This document shows positions 24,111-33,138 of a stretch of 64,000 nt of DNA, piece after piece. Position 1 is the stretch's first letter; every line of letters begins with the position of its first letter. The notes below the pieces were generated by a model that was not told the DNA's origin, did not search any database, and saw only the letters and a program-made list of their open reading frames with translations. The stretch covers positions 186,001-250,000 of the forward strand of contig JBAWXZ010000002.1 of NCBI GenBank assembly GCA_037143795.1, read 5' to 3'. This DNA is from Firm-13 sp037143795 (GTDB lineage Bacteria; Bacillota; Clostridia; Saccharofermentanales; Saccharofermentanaceae). A program made the position numbers and the translations under genes.

Positions 24111-25025
24111 ATGCAGCCAGTTATTAATGATTCGTGGTACAGCGGCTCGGATTTGTATTCTGACGGGGACATCGAATGGTGGATCCTTCAGCAGCTGACA
24201 AATGGCAGGACTCCGGAGGATCTGCTTTTGGAATCCAACCAGTGGCCGGTGCTTTATCATTTTTCTTCCCTCAGGAAAAACATTGTCCAGTGGATTGAAT
24301 TCCCCCGCGATGCAAATACGCTCGAAATCGGCGGCGGCCTCGGCGCGATCACCGGCGAGCTTTGCCGCAAATCCCGGAAAGTAACCTGTGTGGACCTTTC
24401 GATGATGCGAAGCCGCATCAACGCAGAGCGCAACAAGCTCCAGGGCAACCTTGAAATCATCGTCGCGAACCTCAACGATGTCCCCCTCACACAGGACTAT
24501 GACGTCGTAACCCTGATCGGCGTCCTCGAATACGGCGGGCGTTTTTCTGAAGGGGAGAATCCATATGCAGACTTCCTGAGGAAGACCTTTTCGCTGGTAA
24601 AAGAGGGAGGAATGCTTGTTATTGCCATCGAAAACCGCATGGGCCTCAAGTATTTCGCAGGCGCCGACGAGGACCATTATGCAGAACCGTTCGTCGGACT
24701 CAACCATTACCGCAAAAATGAAGGAATCCAGACGTTTGACTACGATGAGATGCAGCAGCTTCTCGGGTCCGCCGGAATAGAGAAATACCAGTTCTACCTG
24801 CCATTTCCGGATTACAAATTCCCGACCCGCGTCGTATCGGCGGACCATCCGGAATTTTTCGGCGAAAGCCTTACCGAAGAAGCAAATTACGGTGCCTATA
24901 AAGTAAAGACATTCGATCAGAAGACGGTTTTCAGCACGCTGCAGAAGTTCAAAATGCTGCCGCAGTTTGCAAACTCATTTTTGATTATTGCATCAAAGGA
25001 TCCGACGGTCGAAGGAGAAATATAA
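24111..25025 (+). CDS. SAM-dependent methyltransferase of the polysaccharide export cluster
   Basis: The 304-residue class I methyltransferase has SAM motif I as LEIGGGLGAITGEL around residue 67, the acidic residue ending strand 2 in VTCVDLS, and the motif IAIENRMGLKYFAGADEDH, which is typical of methyltransferases linked to clostridial and WbdD-type glycan systems. ATG 24111 follows GAAAGGAAG; an upstream in-frame start inside wzt lacks one. One base separates its stop from the next ATG, so the two proteins are made together. Likely role: methylating the non-reducing end of the chain, or a phosphate placed there. That role is inferred from gene context. Confidence 0.78.
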   Translation: MQPVINDSWYSGSDLYSDGDIEWWILQQLTNGRTPEDLLLESNQWPVLYHFSSLRKNIVQWIEFPRDANTLEIGGGLGAITGELCRKSRKVTCVDLSMMRSRINAERNKLQGNLEIIVANLNDVPLTQDYDVVTLIGVLEYGGRFSEGENPYADFLRKTFSLVKEGGMLVIAIENRMGLKYFAGADEDHYAEPFVGLNHYRKNEGIQTFDYDEMQQLLGSAGIEKYQFYLPFPDYKFPTRVVSADHPEFFGESLTEEANYGAYKVKTFDQKTVFSTLQKFKMLPQFANSFLIIASKDPTVEGEI

Positions 25026-25026
25026 T

Positions 25027-28000
25027 ATGCAGCCCATTTTTGTAAGATATTCCACACAAAGGGATACGCCGTACCAGATCAAAACGTCAATCATCGACAC
25101 AGATGGCTGCCGTAAGGTCCGCAAGGAACCCCTGAGCGAAGAAGGAAGAAAGCATGTTGAAGGAATATACCGGAATGCTCTTCTTCTCCAAAAATATGCG
25201 GACATACTTAAGATTCCGCCCTTTACGTATACCGGCGGCGTCTTTGAAGCCGACTTTGTCAGCGGAAGAAGCCTTGATGAGATTCTCAAAGGCGAGCTTG
25301 AAAACAACCGTTTCGAGGCGCTTTCCAGGATCTGCGGCCAGTACAGGGATATCCTGAACCGTTTTCCTCAGGTCGAGGCAAACCCATCGGACAACCCCCT
25401 GTTCACAGAGACTTTCGGTCCATTTCCCCGCACATGCACATGCATGGAGATCGGGCATTTCGACCTGCTCATGGAAAACGTCATAGTGACCGCAGAGGAT
25501 GAATTGTACAGCATAGACTATGAGTGGATAATAAATGCCCCGGTTCCGGTTGACTTCATCGCATACCGGGCTGCACGGATATTTTATAACAGTTATGCCA
25601 GCAATTTTTCGGGCCTGAGCCAGGAGATGCTTTTCGAGGCGCTCGGTGTCCATGATGTGGATCCGGTGTTTGAACAGATGGAGAAGAATTTCTCCGACAG
25701 GATTCACGGTGAGAAATATTTTGAGAACCAGAGGAAATATTACTGTGATGCGCCTGCCCTTGCCGGGCTCTGCGCCGGAAGTCCGATCAAAGAGGTATCA
25801 ACGCTGTTCTATTCGCAGGACGGACAGTTCACGGCACAAAAGAGCATGCAGTATACGCAGCCGATTTCACAGCACTGGAATATCGAGTATGCGTTCAGGG
25901 AGCCCGCATTGATCCGCAATCTGCGGTGGGACCCGACGGAAACCGGCGTGGTAATGCTCAAAAACATGCAGGCTGCTGTCGAGGACTGCGACGGAAACCT
26001 TCAGGTGATATCCGAATTCCGGACGAATGCGCAGCTTATCGAAGGCAAGTGGTGCTTTACCGGTGATGACCCGATGGTGTTTTTTGACCTTGAGGAATGC
26101 ATGCCGGTATCGCGGATCATCATACAGGCGGACATCGAGAGAATCCCTTACCTTGATCTGCCCAACCGGGTATTCCGCTATATGGAGTCTGAAATAGCCA
26201 AGCTTGCGGAAGCCAGGGAAAAGGAAGCGGCTCTGGGGCAGTCCATTATTATGAACCGGATGATTTCCGATCGATTGAATTACAAGATCACAAAGTTCGA
26301 GCTGCGCAGCAGAAAATCCAAAAATCCGGTAAAGAGGGCAGCCCGATTTGTTTTGAAACCCTTTTTGATATTCCTTCGCCCCCTGTCCCACCCGGAGGAT
26401 CTTCCATATCAGCTCGCGAGCGGTCTGGAGCAGGATGCGAACGGCCTCTGGCTCGCTCAAAATGAGGATCCGCAGATATTGTCTTTCAAAAAATTCAAAA
26501 AAGGCCTTTATCTGATCCGTTGGGCTGCATCTGCCAAAAAAGACTGCATTCTTCGCATGTTTCCCGATTACGGCGACGGAATCAACGAAAATACGGCGAC
26601 CAATATCGGCATGATCGGGAAGAGCTTCGCCCTGCACGAGAGAGTTATTCAGCTTAAAAAAGATGCCGTAATGCTGCGGTTCGACCCGGGTGAGATGCAA
26701 AATACATTCGCTGTCGGCGAATTGTCCTATGTACGGCTTTACAGCTTTGCAGCAGTGCGGATGGGACTGTCCCTTATTGCAAACCAGCAGGGGACAGGCA
26801 GGAAAGCGGTCCTTTTCCATATGATCAGGCTTGTTCTGACCGGCAAAAAATCAGAAGCATCCCGCTCCTTCGCGCATGCGCTGAGCTCTTTCGGGGAAGG
26901 CAATAAGATCATTCTCGATGACCAGGCGACCTATCAGGAGTACATCGATTCAGTTGAAAGCGAAGAAGAACAGCCGGATCTCCAGCGACAGGAGATATTG
27001 GCGTTTACCCATAAGCCTGTTATCAGCGTGATTGTCCCCGTGTACAACACAGACCGCGGGATGCTCGTCGATATGATTGAATCCGTCCGGAATCAGACAT
27101 ATGAGAACTGGGAACTGTGCCTGGCGGACGGCTGCTCGACATTACCCCATGTGCAGGAAGTACTAAGCGAGTATTCCGCCTTGGATTCACGTATCAGGAT
27201 CGACCTCCTGCCCGCCAACCTCGGTATCGCCGGTAATTCCAATGCGGCGCTTGCCCTTGCGGACGGCGAATACCTCGCGCTTCTTGACCACGACGACCTG
27301 CTCCCGCCCTGGGCGCTTTTCGAAACGGTAAAAGCAATAAATGAGAATAATCAGCCGGATGTCCTGTATTCGGATGAAGACAAAATCACATTTGACGGCA
27401 GCGAGCGGTTCTGTCCCCATTTCAAACCGGACTGGAGCCCGGATTATCTGCGGTCGATCAACTATATCACGCACCTGTTCGTACTGAAGAGTTCACTGAT
27501 GAAGGCTGTCGGCGGCTTCCTTCCCGAATATGACGGAGCACAGGACCACGACCTGATTCTGCGTGCGACCGAAAAAGCCGTGGGAATCGTCCACATTCCC
27601 CGGATCCTCTATCACTGGAGAAGCCACTCGGAGTCCACAGCCCAGAAGCCAGGGAACAAGTCCTATACGCAGGACGCCGGAGTCAAGGCAATCCAGGCAC
27701 ACCTCCAGAGAACCGGTCTTAAGGGGCAGGTAACTTTTGATATGCAAAAGGGCGTGTATCAGGTCAATTATGACTTGACCTCCGATCCGCTCATCTCCAT
27801 CGTGATCCCGAGCTGCGACCATACGGACGACCTCTCCCGCTGCATAGATTCCATCACAACCCGGTCAACATACAAAAATTACGAGATCCTTGTCGTGGAG
27901 AACAACAGCAAAAAGGATGAGACCTTTGCCTATTACAAAAGGATCGAAAACACACAGCCCCGCGTGCGGGTTATCAAATGGGGCGGACCCTTCAACTTCT

Positions 28001-28617
28001 CTGCGATCAACAACTTCGCAGCAGCGGATACCAAAGGCAGCGTGTTATTGTTCCTCAATAATGACACGGAAGTAATCACCCCGGACTGGATGGAACGGAT
28101 GCTCCAGTTTGCACAGCGTGAAGATGTCGGCTGTGTCGGCGCCAAGCTCTACTACCCGGACGGGACGATCCAGCATGCAGGCGTTGTCCTTGGATTCCAG
28201 GGAATCGCCGCCCACTCTTTCTGCCGCTTCGAAGGCGATTCGACAGGCTATATGGGCCGCGCCGCCGCCGCACAGAATGTATCAGCCGTCACAGCCGCAT
28301 GCATGATGCTCCGGAAGTCGATATTCCAGCAGATCAACGGATTCGACGAGACACTCGCCATCGCATTCAACGACATTGACCTGTGCATGAAGGTACGGGA
28401 AGCCGGATACAACAACATCCTTGCCCCGGCGGCCGAACTCATCCACCACGAATCCAAGTCCCGCGGACTCGAGGACACGCCGGAAAAACAGGCGCGCTTC
28501 AAGAAGGAAATCCAGATATTCCGTAAAAAGTGGGGCGCACGGCTCGATGCCGGGGACCCATACTACAACCCGCATTTTGACCTCGAGTACATACCGTTCA
28601 GGGTATCGGGGAAATAA
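25027..28617 (+). CDS. Large fusion: kinase-like domain plus two family 2 glycosyltransferase domains
   Basis: The 1196-residue protein has several modules. Residues about 1-280 resemble an APH/protein-kinase-like fold, with GHFDLLMENVI giving H144-x-D146 and N151, and IDYEW giving D164 (HxDx4N and a DFG-like aspartate). A beta-rich part (about 290-385), a charged helix (about 390-415) and another beta-rich part (about 455-575) follow. GT2 domain 1 starts near residue 663 (ISVIVPVYNTD; DHDD at 754-757). GT2 domain 2 starts near 918 (ISIVIPSCDHTDD; NNDTE at 1011-1015). The GT pair resembles RgpE/WsaE-like polymerising rhamnosyl- or glucosyltransferases. Kinase and methyltransferase neighbours recall WbdD, which phosphorylates and methylates the chain end. 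The kinase assignment rests on motif spacing only. Confidence 0.75.
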   Translation: MQPIFVRYSTQRDTPYQIKTSIIDTDGCRKVRKEPLSEEGRKHVEGIYRNALLLQKYADILKIPPFTYTGGVFEADFVSGRSLDEILKGELENNRFEALSRICGQYRDILNRFPQVEANPSDNPLFTETFGPFPRTCTCMEIGHFDLLMENVIVTAEDELYSIDYEWIINAPVPVDFIAYRAARIFYNSYASNFSGLSQEMLFEALGVHDVDPVFEQMEKNFSDRIHGEKYFENQRKYYCDAPALAGLCAGSPIKEVSTLFYSQDGQFTAQKSMQYTQPISQHWNIEYAFREPALIRNLRWDPTETGVVMLKNMQAAVEDCDGNLQVISEFRTNAQLIEGKWCFTGDDPMVFFDLEECMPVSRIIIQADIERIPYLDLPNRVFRYMESEIAKLAEAREKEAALGQSIIMNRMISDRLNYKITKFELRSRKSKNPVKRAARFVLKPFLIFLRPLSHPEDLPYQLASGLEQDANGLWLAQNEDPQILSFKKFKKGLYLIRWAASAKKDCILRMFPDYGDGINENTATNIGMIGKSFALHERVIQLKKDAVMLRFDPGEMQNTFAVGELSYVRLYSFAAVRMGLSLIANQQGTGRKAVLFHMIRLVLTGKKSEASRSFAHALSSFGEGNKIILDDQATYQEYIDSVESEEEQPDLQRQEILAFTHKPVISVIVPVYNTDRGMLVDMIESVRNQTYENWELCLADGCSTLPHVQEVLSEYSALDSRIRIDLLPANLGIAGNSNAALALADGEYLALLDHDDLLPPWALFETVKAINENNQPDVLYSDEDKITFDGSERFCPHFKPDWSPDYLRSINYITHLFVLKSSLMKAVGGFLPEYDGAQDHDLILRATEKAVGIVHIPRILYHWRSHSESTAQKPGNKSYTQDAGVKAIQAHLQRTGLKGQVTFDMQKGVYQVNYDLTSDPLISIVIPSCDHTDDLSRCIDSITTRSTYKNYEILVVENNSKKDETFAYYKRIENTQPRVRVIKWGGPFNFSAINNFAAADTKGSVLLFLNNDTEVITPDWMERMLQFAQREDVGCVGAKLYYPDGTIQHAGVVLGFQGIAAHSFCRFEGDSTGYMGRAAAAQNVSAVTAACMMLRKSIFQQINGFDETLAIAFNDIDLCMKVREAGYNNILAPAAELIHHESKSRGLEDTPEKQARFKKEIQIFRKKWGARLDAGDPYYNPHFDLEYIPFRVSGK

Positions 28618-28698
28618 TTGATTCCGCCCGGGCATGCGATTATGCAAAACAAACGATTCCGGCAAACGTGAGCGAAACAGTGATGAAGGGAAAAATAC

Positions 28699-29472
28699 AT
28701 GACAGATCTGACAATCGGCATAGTAACATACAAAAACGAAAAAACGCTGGCAAGAGCCTTGCAGGCGCTTTTCGACTATGCCCCGCCATCGCTGCAGCTG
28801 CGCGTATATGTAATAGATAATGCATCCTCCGACCACACCAGGGAGGAAGTCGCACCTTTTCTCGACCGCATCACATTTATCCAATCCGACAGGGGCAACA
28901 TCGGGTTCGGGGCGGCAAACAATCTTATCATCAACGAACTGGATTCAAGATACCATGTGATCATGAACCCGGATGTATACCTGCAGGACAGCAGTTCGCT
29001 GATAACACTGGTGCAATATCTCGATAACCACCCGGATACCGGCATGGCCGTTCCGAAGATCGTAGACGAGCAGGGCGAATTACAGTACCTGTGCCGCAGA
29101 AACCTGACCGTCCTCGATCTCTTCCTGCGCTTCATCCCGGCCAAAATGGGCGCCAAAAGGCAGGACTACCACGTGATGAAAGACATGGACTACTCGTCCT
29201 CATTCGAGGTCGAGTTTGCCTCGGGGTGCTTTATGATGATCCGCACGGAATTATTCAAAAAGCTCGGCGGATTCGATGAGCGGTTCTTCCTCTATGCGGA
29301 GGACGCGGACCTTACAAGGCGCGTCAACCAGACAGCAAAGACCGTCTATGTCCCGCAGGCCGTCGTCTGCCATGCCTGGGAGCGCGCGTCCTATCGTGAT
29401 CCGGCCATGACCCGGATACATCTTAAGTCGCTCCGCCAGTATTTCAGGAAATGGGGGTACCATTTCAAATGA
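28699..29472 (+). CDS. Family 2 glycosyltransferase, WbbL-like rhamnosyltransferase
   Basis: The 257-residue GT-A enzyme starts LTIGIVTYKNEKTLARAL and has VIDNASSDHT and VIMNPDVYLQ, the NPDV form of the DXD motif, plus GFDERFFLYAEDADLTRR. This pattern is that of WbbL/RfbG-type enzymes which put L-rhamnose on a GlcNAc-lipid primer. GAAGGG lies before the start. Its stop overlaps the next start as ATGA at 29469-29472. In this cluster it could make the first rhamnose linkage of the ABC-exported polymer. Confidence 0.8.
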   Translation: MTDLTIGIVTYKNEKTLARALQALFDYAPPSLQLRVYVIDNASSDHTREEVAPFLDRITFIQSDRGNIGFGAANNLIINELDSRYHVIMNPDVYLQDSSSLITLVQYLDNHPDTGMAVPKIVDEQGELQYLCRRNLTVLDLFLRFIPAKMGAKRQDYHVMKDMDYSSSFEVEFASGCFMMIRTELFKKLGGFDERFFLYAEDADLTRRVNQTAKTVYVPQAVVCHAWERASYRDPAMTRIHLKSLRQYFRKWGYHFK

Positions 29473-30203
29473 GATCGATAGCGATGGCAGCCTATCAGGG
29501 GATGCCGTATATCAGGCAGCAGCTCAGCAGCATACTCATACAACTGTCACCGGATGATGAGATCGTCATCTCCGATAACGGATCAACCGACGGGACGATG
29601 GAATACCTGCAGACGGAGGCCCAAAAGGACAGCCGTATTCGCCTGCTATCCCTGCCGGCCCCCCGGGGAGTCCTCCCGAATTTCCAGAACGCCCTGCAGC
29701 AGTGCAGGGGAGACATCATCTTCTTAAGTGATCAGGACGACATCTGGAAGCCCAACAAAATGGAACGGATCACTACACTCTTTGCAGTCAATCCGAAACT
29801 GCTCGCGGTACAGGCCGATGCGGAACTCATCGATATGGATAATAAGTTGACAGCGCCATCCTTCTTTGCCCTTCGAAAGTGCGGTCCCGGTGTCTGGAAA
29901 AACTTCCGCAAAAACACCTGGCAGGGCTGCAGTATGGCATTTCGCAGAAGCCTCCTTCAAGCCGCTTTGCCATTTCCCCGCGCAATCCCCATGCATGATA
30001 TGTGGATCGGCATACTGGCGGACCTCGCAGGCGAAGTACAATTCCTGCCGGAGGTACTTATCTCCTATCGCCGCCACGCGGACAACCAGTCGGGTGACAG
30101 ACCGGCAGGCCGGGGTCAGGTTATTCTTTGGAGAATTCATCTGGCAGGTGCCATTCTTACGAGACTGCAGGCAGTCAGACGGTATCGGAATAAAGCAGAG
30201 TAA
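29469..30203 (+). CDS. Family 2 glycosyltransferase, RgpB-like
   Basis: The 244-residue enzyme has MAAYQGMPYIRQQLSSI at the start, EIVISDNGSTDGT, and FLSDQDDIWKPNKME, the SDQDD form of the metal motif seen in RgpB and RfbF alpha-1,3-rhamnosyltransferases. ATG 29469 overlaps the previous stop codon (ATGA), so translation is coupled; the six additional upstream codons lack a ribosome site. It is the last gene of the GC-richer ABC-type cluster; the next gene starts 157 bp later in different base composition. Confidence 0.82.
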   Translation: MRSIAMAAYQGMPYIRQQLSSILIQLSPDDEIVISDNGSTDGTMEYLQTEAQKDSRIRLLSLPAPRGVLPNFQNALQQCRGDIIFLSDQDDIWKPNKMERITTLFAVNPKLLAVQADAELIDMDNKLTAPSFFALRKCGPGVWKNFRKNTWQGCSMAFRRSLLQAALPFPRAIPMHDMWIGILADLAGEVQFLPEVLISYRRHADNQSGDRPAGRGQVILWRIHLAGAILTRLQAVRRYRNKAE

Positions 30204-30256
30204 TAATTAACTGCATATTTTTGCAGAATTTGAAATATTAAATAACAATTAATAGC

Positions 30257-30271
30257 ATATGATTATCATAT
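30257..30271. promoter_or_regulatory. Palindrome in the gap between the two polysaccharide clusters
   Basis: ATATGAT-T-ATCATAT is an inverted repeat with 7-bp arms around one base, in the 157-bp AT-rich intergenic stretch that separates the ABC-type cluster from the Wzx/Wzy-type cluster. It could be an operator, but no regulator gene is nearby and no clear promoter overlaps it. Confidence 0.25.
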
Positions 30272-30360
30272 CTCGTGAATGCTTTCTATTGTAAAGAAAC
30301 GCGAAATAGAGTAACATTGTTTCCGATAATGAATACATTGAAAATCAAATAATCAGACCA

Positions 30361-32292
30361 ATGAAGGGCAATAAGAATAAAATGATATTTCAAAAAGCAT
30401 CATCCATCAGTAAACCAATAAAGGTACTGGTTCAAGTTTTTATTGATTTTCTGATTGTCATTGTATCGTATTACTGCTCGCTGCTTCTTCGGTTCGGCGG
30501 CTCTATTCCACCTGAATATATGAGTCCTTTCCTGCTGACAATTATCCCGATTGCGGCAATCTATATATTAATGTTTTATTTTTTTACGCTATATCGCAGC
30601 TTGTGGGAGACAGCTAGTATAGAAGAGATGATACGAATCCCGTTTGCAACGCTTTTTGCTACTGCTGCCGCCTTTGTTCTTGTATATGTAGTTGATCGTA
30701 AGCTGCCACTGTCCATTTACATTGCTGCAGGAGTCCTTGTGATGATTCTTTCCGAGTATTCGCGGCTCAGTTACCGTATCCTGCGTAGAATCAACCGGAG
30801 ATTCTCAACAGAAGAATCCCAAAGAGCAATGATCTTCGGCGCCGGTGAGATGGGGATGCTCGTCCTAAGGCAGCTTCTTGAGTCCAGCGGCATTGGAATT
30901 CTTCCGGTTGTCTTTGTTGACGATGATAAATCAAAGATCAATTCATGGATTCGCGGCATTAAGATTGCCGGTGACAGGTATGATATTCCCCGGCTTGCCA
31001 AGGAACTGAAAATTGATGTCATAATTTTCTGTGTATCAGACGCGAGTGACGAGGAAAGACGGGCAGTTCTTCAGATATGTATGGAGACAAATTGCTCTGT
31101 CAAGACGGTGCCGAGCCTTAAGGAAATAATGAGCAGCGGAAAGGGCGGCATCCTACGGGATATTGAGATGACTGACCTCCTTCCAAGGCCGGAAGTACAG
31201 ATAGATGTAAAAGGAATCAGGGAGTATCTGACTGGAACCTGTGTTCTTGTGACGGGCGGCGGCGGATCCATTGGCTCTGAATTATGCCGCCAGCTTGCAG
31301 TCTTTTCCCCATCCCAACTGGTCGTTTTTGACATCTATGAGAATAATGCATATGAACTTCTAATTGAGCTTCAACGCAATTTTCCGGACTTACCGATCAC
31401 TGTTGAGATCGGTTCGGTACGTGACATCAAACGCCTCGAAGATGTGTTCGATAAATACAGGCCTAAAGTAGTGTTCCACGCTGCAGCACATAAACATGTA
31501 CCGTTGATGGAAGTAAGTCCTGCAGAGGCTGTCAAAAATAATGTGTTCGGCACCTATAATGTTGCGCAGACGGCTGATAAATTCGGGGTCCAACGGTTTG
31601 TGCTGATATCGACTGACAAAGCTGTCAACCCGTCGAGTGTTATGGGCGCGACCAAGAGACTGGCTGAACATGTGATCCAGTATATGAATGCTATCAGCAA
31701 GACAAAATTTGTTGCCGTCCGTTTCGGTAACGTCCTTGGATCCAACGGCAGTGTGATTCCACTGTTTCAGAGGCAAATAGCCCAGGGCGGGCCGGTTACC
31801 GTCACACATAAGGATATAACCCGGTATTTCATGACAATTCCTGAGGCTGCCAGACTCGTACTGCAGGCAGGGTGCCTTGCAGAAAACGGTGAGATCTTTA
31901 TTCTTGATATGGGGGAGCCGGTCCGGATCGACGACGTTGCACGGGCATTGATACGCTTATCTGGCTATCGGCCCGATGACGATATTAAGATAGAATATAC
32001 AGGTCTTCGCCCCGGAGAGAAGCTATACGAAGAACTTTTTCTCGATGAAGAAAAGCCGGATCATTCTGATCTTGAAGGTATATTTGTAGGCCGGTCGCGT
32101 CATCCTTCCCCGGAAGAAACCAAAAAGAACCTCGAGTGGCTTAACGTACAAATGGAGGCAAATAATGATGTCAGAAAATGCCTCCAGGCACTATTAGAGA
32201 CCTACACCCCGGGTTTGTATGAGGATACGAAGGAAGTAGAAATACAATGCGACAAGCTGATTGCTCCTATAAGTAATGAGATCATACTATAA
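30361..32292 (+). CDS. UDP-GlcNAc 4,6-dehydratase of the WbpM/PglF/CapD membrane type
   Basis: The 643-residue protein has four membrane helices (about 20-145), a Rossmann-like middle part with GAGEMGMLVLRQLLES, and a C-terminal SDR domain starting at VTGGGGSIGSELCRQ near residue 298. The catalytic area shows STDKAVNPSSVMGATKR, with methionine in place of the usual tyrosine as in WbpM-type enzymes. It should make UDP-2-acetamido-2,6-dideoxy-4-hexulose, the precursor of QuiNAc, FucNAc or bacillosamine. No strong ribosome site is seen at 30361; ATG 30382 is an alternative. The following phosphoglycosyltransferase and reductase fit a QuiNAc-type initiating sugar. Confidence 0.9.
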   Translation: MKGNKNKMIFQKASSISKPIKVLVQVFIDFLIVIVSYYCSLLLRFGGSIPPEYMSPFLLTIIPIAAIYILMFYFFTLYRSLWETASIEEMIRIPFATLFATAAAFVLVYVVDRKLPLSIYIAAGVLVMILSEYSRLSYRILRRINRRFSTEESQRAMIFGAGEMGMLVLRQLLESSGIGILPVVFVDDDKSKINSWIRGIKIAGDRYDIPRLAKELKIDVIIFCVSDASDEERRAVLQICMETNCSVKTVPSLKEIMSSGKGGILRDIEMTDLLPRPEVQIDVKGIREYLTGTCVLVTGGGGSIGSELCRQLAVFSPSQLVVFDIYENNAYELLIELQRNFPDLPITVEIGSVRDIKRLEDVFDKYRPKVVFHAAAHKHVPLMEVSPAEAVKNNVFGTYNVAQTADKFGVQRFVLISTDKAVNPSSVMGATKRLAEHVIQYMNAISKTKFVAVRFGNVLGSNGSVIPLFQRQIAQGGPVTVTHKDITRYFMTIPEAARLVLQAGCLAENGEIFILDMGEPVRIDDVARALIRLSGYRPDDDIKIEYTGLRPGEKLYEELFLDEEKPDHSDLEGIFVGRSRHPSPEETKKNLEWLNVQMEANNDVRKCLQALLETYTPGLYEDTKEVEIQCDKLIAPISNEIIL

Positions 32293-32326
32293 TTGAGAAT
32301 CTGTAAATTTCACTAACGATAACCAA

Positions 32327-32428
32327 ATGAGAGTTAATATTGTTGGTACTGCATGCGAGTTGGCATCAGAAAATAATTGTGGTAACATTATTGCGCTGTA
32401 TGAGTTCTGTGAATATAGGAAAACGTGA
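32327..32428 (+). CDS. Small ORF of 33 codons, possibly a gene remnant
   Basis: In the 180-bp gap between the dehydratase and the sugar transferase an ATG frame encodes MRVNIVGTACELASENN and continues to a TGA at 32426-32428. The first residues look like the beta-strand start of a Rossmann or GT-B enzyme cut short. There is no clear ribosome binding site. It may be a leftover of a lost glycosyltransferase or simple chance. Confidence 0.22.
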   Translation: MRVNIVGTACELASENNCGNIIALYEFCEYRKT

Positions 32429-32472
32429 TCCTAGATTCGCGACAAACAATAATCAAACACAGGGGAGCGGGA

Positions 32473-33138
32473 ATGCGATACAAAGCAATCAAGAGAATGA
32501 TAGATATCATCCTGTCATTTGTTGGAATGATTGTTTTGTCACCGCTATTCATCTGTATCGCCGCTGCTATTAAAATTGACTCCAGAGGACCAATATTGTT
32601 TAGACAGAAACGGGTAGGAATAAATAAGACCTATTTTGAAATACTCAAATTTCGTACCATGCGAATAGATACACCCAAAGATACGCCAACACATCTTCTT
32701 AAAAATCCAGAACAATATATTACGAAAATGGGGAAGTTTCTTCGGAAAACAAGCCTGGATGAACTTCCGCAAATTTGGAATATCTTTGTAGGGCAGCTGA
32801 GTATTATTGGTCCCCGGCCGGCACTCTGGAATCAGTATGACTTGATTGCAGAACGTGATAAATACGGTGCAAATAATATAATCCCCGGACTGACTGGATG
32901 GGCGCAAATCAATGGACGTGATGAACTATCAATTGAAGCGAAAGCAAAACTTGATGGTGAATATGTTCAGCGAATGGGTTTTGCATTTGACGCCAGGTGT
33001 TTTTGGGGAACGGTCAGAAGTGTTCTTAGAAATGATGGGGTTGTTGAGGGCGGTACGGGAACTTTGGAGCAAAAACAAATTGCTGATTCGAAAAACAATC
33101 AACAGGAAGACGCATATAGGGAGACAATTTCTCGATGA
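32473..33138 (+). CDS. Short initiating sugar-phosphate transferase (PglC-like phosphoglycosyltransferase)
   Basis: The 221-residue enzyme has one N-terminal re-entrant or membrane helix (about 14-36) and the bacterial sugar transferase domain: LFRQKRVGINKTYFEILKFRTM, then TSLDELPQIWNIFVGQLSIIGPRP with the catalytic Asp-Glu pair. It moves a sugar-1-phosphate from UDP-sugar to undecaprenyl phosphate and so starts the repeat unit. AGGGGAGCGG precedes ATG 32473. Its 3' end overlaps the next start as ATGA. The minimal PglC/WreU-like size suits UDP-QuiNAc or UDP-diNAcBac as donor, in accord with the flanking dehydratase and reductase. Confidence 0.88.
   Translation: MRYKAIKRMIDIILSFVGMIVLSPLFICIAAAIKIDSRGPILFRQKRVGINKTYFEILKFRTMRIDTPKDTPTHLLKNPEQYITKMGKFLRKTSLDELPQIWNIFVGQLSIIGPRPALWNQYDLIAERDKYGANNIIPGLTGWAQINGRDELSIEAKAKLDGEYVQRMGFAFDARCFWGTVRSVLRNDGVVEGGTGTLEQKQIADSKNNQQEDAYRETISR

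Noticed and set aside
25867..26820. 317-codon open frame on the minus strand
   Set aside because: It is antisense to the middle of the kinase/glycosyltransferase fusion and shows no family features.
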